Below, one piece after another: positions 1 to 8,118 of a DNA stretch of 64,000 nt. The stretch covers positions 62,001 through 126,000 of the forward strand of contig CAZPHU010000001.1 of the NCBI GenBank assembly GCA_964586285.1, read 5' to 3'. The notes beneath the pieces were generated by a model. That model saw only the letters and a program-made list of their open reading frames with translations, had not been told where the DNA came from and searched no databases. The translations under genes were made by a program, and so were the position numbers. Positions within the stretch are counted from its first letter, which is position 1; each line of letters begins with the position of its first letter. Origin of the DNA: CAZPHU01 sp964586285 (GTDB taxonomy: Bacteria; Fibrobacterota; Chitinivibrionia; Chitinivibrionales; CAYFVL01).

Positions 1-427
1 TGTATGGTCCTAGAAAGAAGCCTTCTCTTTTCTTTCTATGTGAATTCCCTTTACTGTCAATGTATGTTAGCCGCGAATAGACAACGCCTATATCAGAATT
101 GTTAAATAGAGGCATTTGTTTTTCCAATTTAGTTTCCAGCCATATATCATCAGCGTCAATGAATGCTATGTAACGGCCTCTTGAATGCGTAATACCCCTG
201 TTTTTCGCATATGCTTGTCCTCTGTTCTCCTGCCGTAAATAAATAATTCGACCGTTGGGAAGAAAGTCCTTTATACGCTCATCGGAATCATCTTCTGAAC
301 CGTCATTTATGATAATAAGCTCATAGTTTTGATAAGTCTGTTTAAGCACAGAGTCAATAGCATCTTTGACATAATTACCGTAGTTGTAACAGGTGAGAAC
401 TACACTTACTAAGTTTTTCTCGTTCAT
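1..427 (-). CDS. Glycosyltransferase family 2, C-terminus cut by window edge
   Basis: This is the N-terminal 142 codons of a GT-A fold glycosyltransferase, read on the minus strand from an ATG at 427; the gene runs off the left edge. The opening VSVVLTCYNYGNYV segment is the usual nucleotide-sugar-binding first strand of GT2 enzymes. A later ELIIINDGSEDDS segment and the FIDADDIW motif (the D-x-D that binds the metal-sugar nucleotide) are also in place. It starts 12 bases after the stop of the GT4 gene that precedes it in transcription, so the two are probably co-transcribed. The acceptor sugar cannot be read from the sequence. It most likely builds an exopolysaccharide or surface glycan with the O-antigen ligase encoded nearby. 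The family call is firm and the specificity is unknown. Confidence 0.88.
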   Translation of the reverse strand, partial: MNEKNLVSVVLTCYNYGNYVKDAIDSVLKQTYQNYELIIINDGSEDDSDERIKDFLPNGRIIYLRQENRGQAYAKNRGITHSRGRYIAFIDADDIWLETKLEKQMPLFNNSDIGVVYSRLTYIDSKGNSHRKKREGFFLGPY

Positions 428-439
428 TTCACTATCCAG

Positions 440-1690
440 TCATTTTTCTAATACTTTTTCATTCATTTTACCATTTTCGACAATCCATTTATTGGTCGAA
501 AGGTTCCTATTTTCTACCAGTCTTTTCGATTCTGATATTAACAAAGAAGCATCTATAGACCAGTTATAGCGTTTCCTTACGGCATTCATTCCGTTTGGCG
601 CATCGGTTTTCTTTTTTTCCTTTACTATATCAATAAGCTGTTTTGCCAAATCACAGCTGTCGCCTGCTTTGAAAGTATAGCCGTCTCCGATTTGTTTAAT
701 CAATCTTTTCATCGGCTTCACATCAGAGCAAATCACAGATTTATTGTAACTCAAAAAGTCAAAAAATTTGTTGGCTATTGTATGATTTATGTGTTCGGTA
801 GCATGGAAAGGAAGCAGACCGATGTCTGATGCCCTAATGTAATCAGGTATATTTTCATGATCAACCCATCCGGTGAAGTATACATGATCTGATAAGTTTC
901 TATCCAACACATGTCGACGGAGACTATTTTCAGCCTTACCGCTGCCGACCACAACCAGTGCAATCCTGGGTATTTGTTTTTTCGCCTCCTCCACAGCATC
1001 GATCGCAACCTCAAGACCCCTTCCGCCAATGATGAACCCCACATACAGTACAACAAAGCGTCCCTTAAGAGAATGGAATATCTCGGGTTGTGTACCCGAC
1101 AACACTTTCAATCTATCCAAATCGGGAGTGTTATGAACAACAAATATCTTTTCTTTTTCGGCCCCTTTTTTGAGCAAACGTTCCGCGGCTTCCGAACATA
1201 CTGTAATCACTCTGTCCGCCGCTTTTATAGTAGCCCATTCAAGAAATGATGCGATCATGACATTTCGTGTTACCAAATGCGAGATCTGGAAAGGTTCATA
1301 GGCGCGCCGCTGCTTGAGTGTAAGTGGGTACGGTTCGGCCATGTCTATTATAACCGGTACTTTCAGAAATTTTCCAGCCAAAATTCCTGCCATAGCAAGG
1401 GGGAGATCTCTTACGATAATGAGATCGCAACCGCGGGCCTGACGCAGTAAGTTTAATATCCAAAACGGATTAAAAAACAGGGTTATATTTATAATAGAGC
1501 GCAAAGATTTTCTTTCGGAGGACGGCATGCGTCTAATTTTGATCCCGTTGTATTCGGCGCTTCGAGGCTCATCACGCAGATTCCTGGCAAATACGGTCAC
1601 CTCATCACCGGTGCGCTTAAAAGATTCGGCAATTTTTTCGATTCTTATGTCCCAGGGAAATTCACAGTCATAAACTAAAAGAATACGCAT
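440..1690 (-). CDS. Glycosyltransferase family 4 (GT-B fold)
   Basis: A 416-residue protein opening with MRILLVYDCEFPWDIRIEKI, typical of group 1 (GT4) glycosyltransferases whose N-terminal Rossmann domain binds the acceptor. The C-terminal half has the donor-binding domain, with VVLYVGFI, then GRGLEVAIDAVEEA and VVVGSG, and a segment around ASDIGLLPF that is normal for GT4. There is no signal peptide or membrane segment, so it should act at the cytoplasmic face of the membrane. It lies between the O-antigen ligase gene and the GT2 gene on the same strand with gaps of only 14 and 12 bases, which suggests one operon. The donor and acceptor sugars are not predictable. A few hydrophilic residues at the C-terminus lie outside the conserved fold. 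Confidence 0.9.
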   Translation of the reverse strand: MRILLVYDCEFPWDIRIEKIAESFKRTGDEVTVFARNLRDEPRSAEYNGIKIRRMPSSERKSLRSIINITLFFNPFWILNLLRQARGCDLIIVRDLPLAMAGILAGKFLKVPVIIDMAEPYPLTLKQRRAYEPFQISHLVTRNVMIASFLEWATIKAADRVITVCSEAAERLLKKGAEKEKIFVVHNTPDLDRLKVLSGTQPEIFHSLKGRFVVLYVGFIIGGRGLEVAIDAVEEAKKQIPRIALVVVGSGKAENSLRRHVLDRNLSDHVYFTGWVDHENIPDYIRASDIGLLPFHATEHINHTIANKFFDFLSYNKSVICSDVKPMKRLIKQIGDGYTFKAGDSCDLAKQLIDIVKEKKKTDAPNGMNAVRKRYNWSIDASLLISESKRLVENRNLSTNKWIVENGKMNEKVLEK

Positions 1691-1704
1691 ACTTATAAGT
1701 CCTG

Positions 1705-3126
1705 TTAATCGCCTGCGGTTAAAACGGATAACCCCGGATCTTCACCTTTTGTTTTTTGTTCATCCAGATCTCGGGTAAACTCGGAGGTACGGTTTTCGGC
1801 AACACTTCTCATTCCGTTCAGGGCGATAGCCGTTCCGGCAGCAAACCACCAGTATATTTCATACAAATCCATTCCGAACATGCCCAAAGCAAGTCTAACA
1901 ATTACAAATGTTAACATGGCTGAGCATATTGCCCGCATGAATCGAATATTCTTAAAATGATCTTTTAGGGTAATATCCGATTCCCCGCCACTTTGATTTT
2001 CCAAATACTCGGAAAGAAATTCCTCTTGATCTTTTAAATTGATGTGGTTTGATCTTAGGATTCCGATCAGTGCCCCTATAAAGAGAAAAAAAGCAATAAA
2101 CCCCTGAACCCCCAAATTTGTTGCTACCTCAAGGTATAAATTGTGCGTATCCTGAACACGATTAAACATCTGCTCACGTACTGCCGGAAACGCTCCAACC
2201 CCTACCCCTTCCGGATACTCCCTAAATACCTTCCAAGCATCCTTAAGTATTTGAATACGACGTTGGGCTGAATTTCCCTCCGCTTCCTGTAAGGTGAATA
2301 TTGATGTGAATCGATTCCTGTATTGAACGGGGGTAAATATTACAGCCATAATAAGCAGCGGCAATGATATCGCTGCCCAAAGTTTTTTCCTCCTTGATCT
2401 CATGAACAGAACTGTCATAAAGAATGCTAAAGCCACGTAACCAGTTCGTGATCCTGTAAACAGGATAATGTTAATGGAAAATACCGTCAATACCGCAAGG
2501 CCGATTTTCCCTACCTTTCCAACGACTGGATAAAGGTAATAGATGAAGGGAAGGACACCGACTGCAAAACCGGAGTATGAATTGGGATGATGATACAGAC
2601 TGGTACTACCGTGTAATCGTAAAATTCCCTGATTCTCCCACATCATATTTCCCGTCAGCACACCATAGACCCCCTCCTGGCCCATCTTTGCCCATGCAAG
2701 CATGAAAGTAAATACGAACCATTTAAGATCACGGGGACTTTTTACGAATGCGGCGATAAAAAGCCCCATCATACCAAACTTTACAACTCGATTCCAGAAA
2801 ACATTCACGGAATGATCAAAGGCGTGAGAGAAAGGAATCTGGATTGCTACCATCGCAAGATATAGAACTATAAATTTCACAAGTGGTGAACTCACCGGTA
2901 TACCCACAAAAGGCAGGAGCGCAACTAAAATGAGTCCAAATACAAACTCCAATCTCACAGCTCCAATCTCAGGCCACCGTTCGCCAACTTGTAAATACCA
3001 TATGAAAACATAGCCGCAAAACATCATTAGAAGAATGAACGGCACCCTCTTGTAGACCACTTGACTTTCCTCTATCGCAGTTTCTTGCCTTTTATCCATA
3101 GTATCGCACACATTCCCACTTGACAT
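1705..3126 (-). CDS. O-antigen ligase / Wzy-type polymerase family membrane protein
   Basis: A 473-residue protein with about ten to twelve hydrophobic segments and a long periplasmic stretch near the middle (residues around 270-320: RNRFTSIF, then QRRIQILKDAW and EYPEGVGVGAFP). This is the O-antigen ligase family pattern. The TRTGYVAL-like GSRTGYVALAFF segment before that loop and the DTHNLYLEVATNLG segment after it are both typical, including the conserved Arg and His. Such proteins either ligate lipid-linked glycans to lipid A core or polymerise repeat units. The gene is first in a minus-strand run with the GT4 and GT2 genes. The start could also be an internal ATG at 3099, as neither has a strong ribosome binding site. 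Ligase versus polymerase cannot be decided here. Confidence 0.85.
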   Translation of the reverse strand: MSSGNVCDTMDKRQETAIEESQVVYKRVPFILLMMFCGYVFIWYLQVGERWPEIGAVRLEFVFGLILVALLPFVGIPVSSPLVKFIVLYLAMVAIQIPFSHAFDHSVNVFWNRVVKFGMMGLFIAAFVKSPRDLKWFVFTFMLAWAKMGQEGVYGVLTGNMMWENQGILRLHGSTSLYHHPNSYSGFAVGVLPFIYYLYPVVGKVGKIGLAVLTVFSINIILFTGSRTGYVALAFFMTVLFMRSRRKKLWAAISLPLLIMAVIFTPVQYRNRFTSIFTLQEAEGNSAQRRIQILKDAWKVFREYPEGVGVGAFPAVREQMFNRVQDTHNLYLEVATNLGVQGFIAFFLFIGALIGILRSNHINLKDQEEFLSEYLENQSGGESDITLKDHFKNIRFMRAICSAMLTFVIVRLALGMFGMDLYEIYWWFAAGTAIALNGMRSVAENRTSEFTRDLDEQKTKGEDPGLSVLTAGD

Positions 3127-3375
3127 TTTACATTATTACACTCACTGCATGATAAGATGGCGCAAAAAACGTACCAGCGCCCCCTTTTAACCTTCAGAGG
3201 TGAATATCAATTCGTTTTCATGTACAGTACAGTTTGCTCTTTTTCCGGGAATGGTTTTAAAATTGGGAAACGAACCTGTCAAAAAAAGCGAAACTTTTCA
3301 CATATTTCAGGCATTGTGTTTGCTTTAGTATGGATTTTGGTTTGTGAAGTTGAAGCGGATCTGTCTAAAAAAATT

Positions 3376-3407
3376 AAATGATCTTTTCCCAGAAGATATG
3401 ATCATTT
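3376..3407. promoter_or_regulatory. Inverted repeat in the divergent intergenic region 3127-3428
   Basis: The 302-base gap between the divergent O-antigen ligase and deacetylase genes has no convincing gene. It does hold a perfect 8-bp inverted repeat, AAATGATC at 3376-3383 and GATCATTT at 3400-3407, with a nested ATCTT/AAGAT pair inside. It sits just upstream of the GAGGGGG ribosome binding site at about 3416-3422. It could be an operator or a 5' leader hairpin; nothing in the sequence decides between these. Confidence 0.35.
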
Positions 3408-3428
3408 CCGAATTCGAGGGGGTAAAAA

Positions 3429-4595
3429 TTGCAAGCAGGGTGGCAGCGCAAAGCAAAAGATTTATTCTGGCATACTCTTTATTATTGTGGAGGATTCAAT
3501 CTTTTGCATTCTTTGAATGGTAATGCGAAGATTCTCATGTATCACAGGTTCAGCGAAAAGCCGTCTTTCCGAAAAATTAGTTTGCAGACGTTTGAATCGC
3601 AACTACGCCTGATAAAAAAACATTTCGAAATTATATCGCTTGGGGAATTTGTATGCTCTCTAAAGCGCGGCATCAGTCCTGGTTCCAATACGGTCGTACT
3701 GACTTTTGACGACGGATATCAGGATTTTTATTATTATGCTTTTCCCTTGTTGCAAAAGTATAGCCTGCCTGCAACTCTTTTTGTGACGACCGATTTTATT
3801 GACGGGAAAATGTGGATGTGGCCGGATGTGCTTGAGTATGCATTTTTACACACTCATAAGCGAACGATTCATTTACCTTTGGGGAATATTACTTACCGCT
3901 TCATGCTTGATTCCTATATATCTCGAATCAACGCATGGAATACGATTGCCGATCATTGCCTAAAAGTGAGTAACCTTGACAAATTTGTAATCATCGACAC
4001 TGTTACTAGAATATGTGGTGTGCAAATACCGCAATACCCAGTATCGGACTACCAGGCATTGAACTGGGATCAGCTGCGATACATGTCACATCATGACATA
4101 GAAATTGGTTCGCATACAGTTACACATCCGATACTCAGTAAAATGGAAAAAGCTGAGAACCTATCATATGAGATAAACGCTTCCAAGAAAAGGATTTCCG
4201 ATTGTCTTGATGTTGATGTAAATTCCTTCGCCTATCCAAACGGGAATTTAGGAGATTATAACATGCTTGCAAAACAGGCCATAAAGAAAGCCGGCTATGA
4301 ATGCGCGGTGGTAAGCTATCCCGCTGCCCCCGGGCCGAATACGGATTCTCTTTTCGAATTGGGACGCAGTTCAGTTGGGGAGGATATCGTTTGTTTCAAA
4401 AAGAAAATCTATAATGTGGAAAAACCATATATACGCTTCTTTTCCCCCGGGTTGAGCACTCATGATTTTCGCAATACCCATAACCCGCTGATTGAAACTC
4501 AACCGGACAGGCGCACCGAAAAGTCAAGCGACAGGCATTTTTCTTTAAACATGATTTCTTCAAAAAACAAAAAATCAGCTCAGAGGAACGTATGA
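3429..4595 (+). CDS. Polysaccharide deacetylase (NodB homology, CE4)
   Basis: A 388-residue protein with the CE4 catalytic motifs: TFDDGYQDF (motif 1, metal and catalytic Asp) and SHTVTHPIL (motif 2, H-x3-H metal ligands). These enzymes remove N- or O-acetyl groups from glycans such as exopolysaccharide, chitin oligomers or peptidoglycan, using a divalent metal. The start is a TTG at 3429, placed six bases after a very strong GAGGGGG ribosome binding site, and no ATG nearby competes. The last about 50 residues are basic and low in order. It overlaps the following GNAT gene by four bases (ATGA), so translation is coupled. Together with the ligase, GNAT and CPBP genes it resembles the accessory gene sets of exopolysaccharide clusters. 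Confidence 0.9.
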   Translation: MQAGWQRKAKDLFWHTLYYCGGFNLLHSLNGNAKILMYHRFSEKPSFRKISLQTFESQLRLIKKHFEIISLGEFVCSLKRGISPGSNTVVLTFDDGYQDFYYYAFPLLQKYSLPATLFVTTDFIDGKMWMWPDVLEYAFLHTHKRTIHLPLGNITYRFMLDSYISRINAWNTIADHCLKVSNLDKFVIIDTVTRICGVQIPQYPVSDYQALNWDQLRYMSHHDIEIGSHTVTHPILSKMEKAENLSYEINASKKRISDCLDVDVNSFAYPNGNLGDYNMLAKQAIKKAGYECAVVSYPAAPGPNTDSLFELGRSSVGEDIVCFKKKIYNVEKPYIRFFSPGLSTHDFRNTHNPLIETQPDRRTEKSSDRHFSLNMISSKNKKSAQRNV

Positions 4596-5641
4596 ATCGA
4601 ATATCTCCCGAAATAGTAAGAGCCGAACCGGCTCGAGAAAAGGATAAGATCAATGCATTATGGGAAAAGAACTTCGGCAAGGATTTAAATGCCAGATATA
4701 GCTGGTTATATGAAAATGAACGCTCACCCGCACCTTTTGTTTTCACCGCTGAATCGGAACAGTCGGCGGTCGTGGGTATGATTGCCCTCATGCACAGGAA
4801 CTTTTCATTCAGAGAAAAGGATGTGCCCGGTGGACAAACTATTGATTTTATGGTAGATAAAGAATACAGAAACCTTTTCACCGCCCTAAAGCTTCAAAAA
4901 AGTGTCATCCAGGCTGCACATGATATGAGAATCGAACTGGTTTACGGCTTTCCCAATGAGAAGAGTGAACCTGTTCAAAAGCGTACAGGCTTTGCTGATA
5001 TCGGTCCCTTTCAAAGATGGGTTAAGGTATTGCATACCGAACCGCGGCTAAGCAAGATCCTTAACAGCAGCCAAGCCGCGAAACCGCTTTCAGCGGCTGC
5101 CGATTTTGCATTACACATCGGCTCCCGTGAGTTTTGGCACTCTCATACTAATCAGATTCAGGCATCAATCGAGCAAGGGTTTGACAGCCGGTTTGACGAT
5201 TTATGGAAATCAGTCAGGAGGCACTATCCGTTGATTGGAGAAAGAAATGCAGACTTTCTTTCCTGGCGATTTAATAACTGTCCTCATAAGAAATACAGAG
5301 TATTTTGCATTCACGATAATAATCGGCGACTCCTGGCCTATGCGGTTTTCTTTCAGGAAAACGATCGCATACATGTCGACGACTTTCTCGCCCGCGATGA
5401 AAAATGTCTGGATCATCTATTAATACAACTCAGCGCCTTGATGCGCAGATCGGTGGTCTCATCTATTTCATTACGATTTCTGGGAAGTTCAAATGTAGAA
5501 GAGGTTCTTAGCCGCAATGGTTTTCTAAGACGTCCTAGTCAAGAACGCTTACTTGTTCATGCATCACACGAACACAATTTTGGATCTTACGTATCCAACA
5601 AACAAGCCTGGTACATGACCGAAGCGGACCATGATACATAA
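4592..5641 (+). CDS. GNAT-family N-acetyltransferase of a polysaccharide cluster
   Basis: A 349-residue protein with an N-terminal GNAT domain: a segment with INALWEKNFG, then VVGMIALMHRNF, then the acceptor strand GGQTIDFMVDKEYRN and the acetyl-CoA loop region FTALKLQKSVIQAA. The second half (from about residue 170) looks like a second, degenerate acyltransferase lobe, ending in a segment with LAYAVFF and HVDDFLA. This two-lobe layout is common for GNAT proteins in exopolysaccharide clusters. It probably transfers an acyl group to a sugar or lipid-linked precursor. Its start overlaps the deacetylase stop (ATGA at 4592-4595). The substrate is unknown, and a role balancing the neighbouring deacetylase is inference only. 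Confidence 0.78.
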   Translation: MNRISPEIVRAEPAREKDKINALWEKNFGKDLNARYSWLYENERSPAPFVFTAESEQSAVVGMIALMHRNFSFREKDVPGGQTIDFMVDKEYRNLFTALKLQKSVIQAAHDMRIELVYGFPNEKSEPVQKRTGFADIGPFQRWVKVLHTEPRLSKILNSSQAAKPLSAAADFALHIGSREFWHSHTNQIQASIEQGFDSRFDDLWKSVRRHYPLIGERNADFLSWRFNNCPHKKYRVFCIHDNNRRLLAYAVFFQENDRIHVDDFLARDEKCLDHLLIQLSALMRRSVVSSISLRFLGSSNVEEVLSRNGFLRRPSQERLLVHASHEHNFGSYVSNKQAWYMTEADHDT

Positions 5642-5741
5642 AAACTCTCTTGTAGTGGGAGAGGCAATAATCTTTTTCCTCTCATTGCCACGCAAGTTTA
5701 GATACTGAGACTTAAAGTTTTGCGATTTGAAGGGAATTTCT

Positions 5742-6746
5742 ATGAACCAAGAGCAGGATAATGATTTTAAGCAACTGAAGGAAAAATTGCCGCAAATGGA
5801 TATTTCTCAAGTCTATTACCTGCTTCAGGAAACGAATAAAAACACTCAACCCAGGCGGTATAACTTACTCAAAAAACACTTGGCCGAGATGGAAGAGATT
5901 CGAAGCGGTTTACTGGGTAAAAGCAATACTTCCCCCGAAAAATATCCCAAGCTCAGCAACGCGGTTTTATTGCTTCTTTTCTTGGTTGCCTTACAGCTTG
6001 CGGTAACCATAACGGCGCGGTGGTTAGTTAGCAGGATTGGAATCGGATTAAACAATTCAATCGAGATCGCTATTGCGGGTGTTGCTAATCTGGTTGCTTT
6101 CACGACCGTTATCATTTATGCAAGCCGGTATATCGCTTCCGATATAAAGAAAGTGATGCTTATTAATGGATTTAATATTTTTTCCCTTTTTCCACTCATC
6201 ATTTCCGTAATCGGATTGAGCATCATCGGTTCGGAAATAGATAACCTTATACGCCATCTTTTTCCACCATCCGAACTTATTGAAAAGACGATGAGGGATA
6301 TTACGACATCCGGACCAGCCGGTATTTTCACTCTGGTTATAATAGCCCCACTAACCGAAGAGTTTCTTTTTAGAGGGCTTTTTCTTCACGGATTTGCACG
6401 AAATTATGGAAAAAGGGGCGCAATCATTGCTTCCGCCTTACTTTTTGCTCTAATTCATCTAAATCCATATCAAATGATTCCCGCTTTTCTTGCGGGCTTG
6501 TTTCTTGGTTGGATCACTCTAAATAGCGGATCAATATGGCCGGCAATCATCTCACATGGTCTTACAAATGGTCTGCTGCTCCTTGTCAGTTGGCTGCGTC
6601 CGGATATTTCCGGTGTAGTTCAACGTGGCGTGTTGGAGTATCAACCTTTGTGGCTGAATGCTCTTGGGGTTATACTTTTGATAGCGGGTATAATGTGGCT
6701 GATGAAAATCTTCCAGACTAAAGATATAGAAAGCATCTATTCATAA
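5742..6746 (+). CDS. CPBP-family intramembrane metalloprotease (CAAX protease-like)
   Basis: A 334-residue membrane protein with about seven to eight hydrophobic segments from residue 85 onward, after a soluble N-terminal region of about 80 residues. The three signature motifs of the CPBP/Rce1 family are visible: EEFLFRG (E-E-x-x-x-R), the His in FALIHLNPYQ, and the HGLTNG segment. Such proteins are glutamate-dependent intramembrane proteases or related scaffold proteins. The ATG at 5742 is preferred over an in-frame TTG at 5727 because the AAGGGA ribosome binding site lies between them, correctly spaced for the ATG. It follows the GNAT gene by 100 bases and may belong to the same surface-glycan cluster. 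The substrate is unknown. Confidence 0.87.
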   Translation: MNQEQDNDFKQLKEKLPQMDISQVYYLLQETNKNTQPRRYNLLKKHLAEMEEIRSGLLGKSNTSPEKYPKLSNAVLLLLFLVALQLAVTITARWLVSRIGIGLNNSIEIAIAGVANLVAFTTVIIYASRYIASDIKKVMLINGFNIFSLFPLIISVIGLSIIGSEIDNLIRHLFPPSELIEKTMRDITTSGPAGIFTLVIIAPLTEEFLFRGLFLHGFARNYGKRGAIIASALLFALIHLNPYQMIPAFLAGLFLGWITLNSGSIWPAIISHGLTNGLLLLVSWLRPDISGVVQRGVLEYQPLWLNALGVILLIAGIMWLMKIFQTKDIESIYS

Positions 6747-6794
6747 CAAAACATTTTAATGCGATTTTTCAATCTGTCGGTTGAAACATAACGC

Positions 6795-7033
6795 GAAGAA
6801 TGAAGACGTTTGAGGCATATCGAACGCCTCGGTCAGAGTGGAACATCAGCCCAGACTGCGGCCCTACGCCTTCCTATGGCGCGCCACAGCGCCTTCAGCA
6901 CGCTCTGATGGCTCAAGGAATCACTGACCGCCCACCCAACGATCATTTGCGAAAACAGATCGATAATAACCGTCAGATAGGCACAGCCTGCCTTGGTACA
7001 CAAGTAGGTAATGTCAGCACTTTCAATAGCCAT
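6795..7033 (-). pseudogene. IS3-family transposase (OrfB) remnant with frameshift
   Basis: On the minus strand from 7033 the frame reads DITYLCTKAG, then YLTVIIDLFSQMIVGWAVSD, which is the first catalytic Asp region and following strands of the IS3 OrfB integrase core (rve, DDE). After GRRR (about 6865) the frame is wrong, but dropping one base in the GGGCC run restores PQSGLMFHSDRGVRYASNVF, the region of the second catalytic Asp (HSDRG). Homology ends near 6795, so the third catalytic residue (Glu) and the C-terminus are missing, as is the N-terminal part. It is a dead fragment, with no full terminal inverted repeats seen. It marks a past insertion between the glycan cluster and the abl operon. 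Confidence 0.85.
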
Positions 7034-7569
7034 TTGGCCATCTTAAAAAGTCATTTGGACGACGAACGATACATTTGTCTACCACCAAACCATTTCTGGG
7101 CATTTTAAGAGCATATTTTGGGGAATGTGATCCTTCATTATAAGCGACGGCTATCATATCTGACAGCTTTTTGGGTAAACTGAGAAGATATAAACAGCTC
7201 ATATCATAGTTATTGCATATTGCATCTTTTAGTCAGATTATTTATCCTTCTTTCAGCAACATTTTTTCTCTTGCCTTTAAGATGACTTCAGCAACATTGG
7301 AAGCACCTTCTGCTTTCAATTAAATTTTCCGCAATATGCGATTGGAAAAATCGAATTGTTTTTAAAATCACTCAAGAAGGGAAATCACACAGATGCTGTT
7401 GCCACTATTTCTAAGTACTCTGATTTTTTCAAGCTATCTTTTCTTGCGCTTTTCTCGCAAAGCGACGCCGATTTACATTTCCGCGATAAAGCACACAGGC
7501 GACCATTCCGAATGATATAACTGTAAGCCCTTTTAGTTGAAAATTATTGAAATTACAGGAGGTCTTCCA
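7034..7569. other. AT-rich stretch without a gene
   Basis: About 540 bases between the transposase remnant and the small gene at 7570. No frame has convincing coding character. The stretch is AT-rich and contains a 12-base direct repeat (TTCAGCAACATT near 7252 and 7288). Part of it may be decayed insertion-sequence DNA, since the left end of the transposase must once have lain here, but no recognisable protein fragment remains beyond about 7035. Confidence 0.4.
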
Positions 7570-7728
7570 ATGACTGAGAAGTCTGTTGATTCCAGCCGCC
7601 TTTTCCGTGGCCGCCCAAACAGAAAAAACGACATCGAAAGAGATGATGTCATAAGCCTGAAGATCGATTTAGAAGTACTCGATACCGAAGAGCTGTATAG
7701 GAAATATTTCTTGATTGCTAAGAAGTAA
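7570..7728 (+). CDS. Small hypothetical protein (52 aa)
   Basis: A short frame with an excellent ribosome binding site (AGGAGG at about 7557-7562, seven bases before the ATG at 7570) coding for a 52-residue, highly charged protein: MTEKSVDSSRLFRGRPN at the start, and a C-terminal half with DDVISLKIDLEVLDTEEL. It has no signal peptide or membrane segment, and I do not recognise a family. The strength of the ribosome binding site is the main argument that it is translated. The longer in-frame start at 7537 has no such site. It stands alone between a transposase remnant and the abl promoter and could be part of the mobile segment. Confidence 0.5.
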   Translation: MTEKSVDSSRLFRGRPNRKNDIERDDVISLKIDLEVLDTEELYRKYFLIAKK

Positions 7729-7844
7729 GACGCTCTTTTTTAATATATCTTCACTACACTCGTTTCAATCAAGCCGGACACGACCGCTCAGATGAACCGA
7801 CAGTCTTGTTGAGAACGTAACATTACACACTCTTGTCATAATTC

Positions 7845-7874
7845 TTGACACAGATGATGCCGTTTTTGTATAAT
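7845..7874 (+). promoter_or_regulatory. Consensus sigma70 promoter of the abl operon
   Basis: A perfect TTGACA (7845-7850) and a perfect TATAAT (7869-7874) are separated by 18 bases, upstream of ablA. Transcription would start near 7881 and give a leader of about 240 bases before the ablA ATG at 8119. No other promoter in the window matches both hexamers exactly. Function is inferred from sequence only. Confidence 0.75.
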
Positions 7875-8070
7875 TATAAACGTAGATATTGACATTATTT
7901 TGGCAATACTATAGTCCTCTTTTTGCCTCTGGTTAAAATGAGCGGTATCCTCATTTCAAACTTGAAGAGAAACTACATAATCAATTTTGGAATCAAATCT
8001 TCAGTGGATATCCGGTTAAATTCGACATTTTTCATCTAAATGTTCTTTTTACCAGGGGTAAATTACATAA

Positions 8071-8087
8071 TTCTTGAAAATCAAGAA
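8071..8087 (+). repeat. Inverted repeat in the ablA leader
   Basis: TTCTTGA-AAA-TCAAGAA is a perfect 7-bp inverted repeat with a 3-base spacer, lying 20 bases before the AAAGGAGA ribosome binding site of ablA. It could be an operator or a small leader hairpin that affects translation. The rest of the 390-base gap between 7729 and 8118 holds the promoter at 7845-7874 and no gene. Confidence 0.4.
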
Positions 8088-8118
8088 AATAAACAGCACC
8101 CATATAAAAGGAGATAAT

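Noticed and set aside
3157..3381. 74-codon frame in the divergent gap before the deacetylase gene
   Set aside because: No ribosome binding site, no family motif, and composition like non-coding DNA.
7875..8118. Possible lysine riboswitch in the ablA leader
   Set aside because: The conserved lysine-riboswitch segments are not present; only a short inverted repeat is seen.
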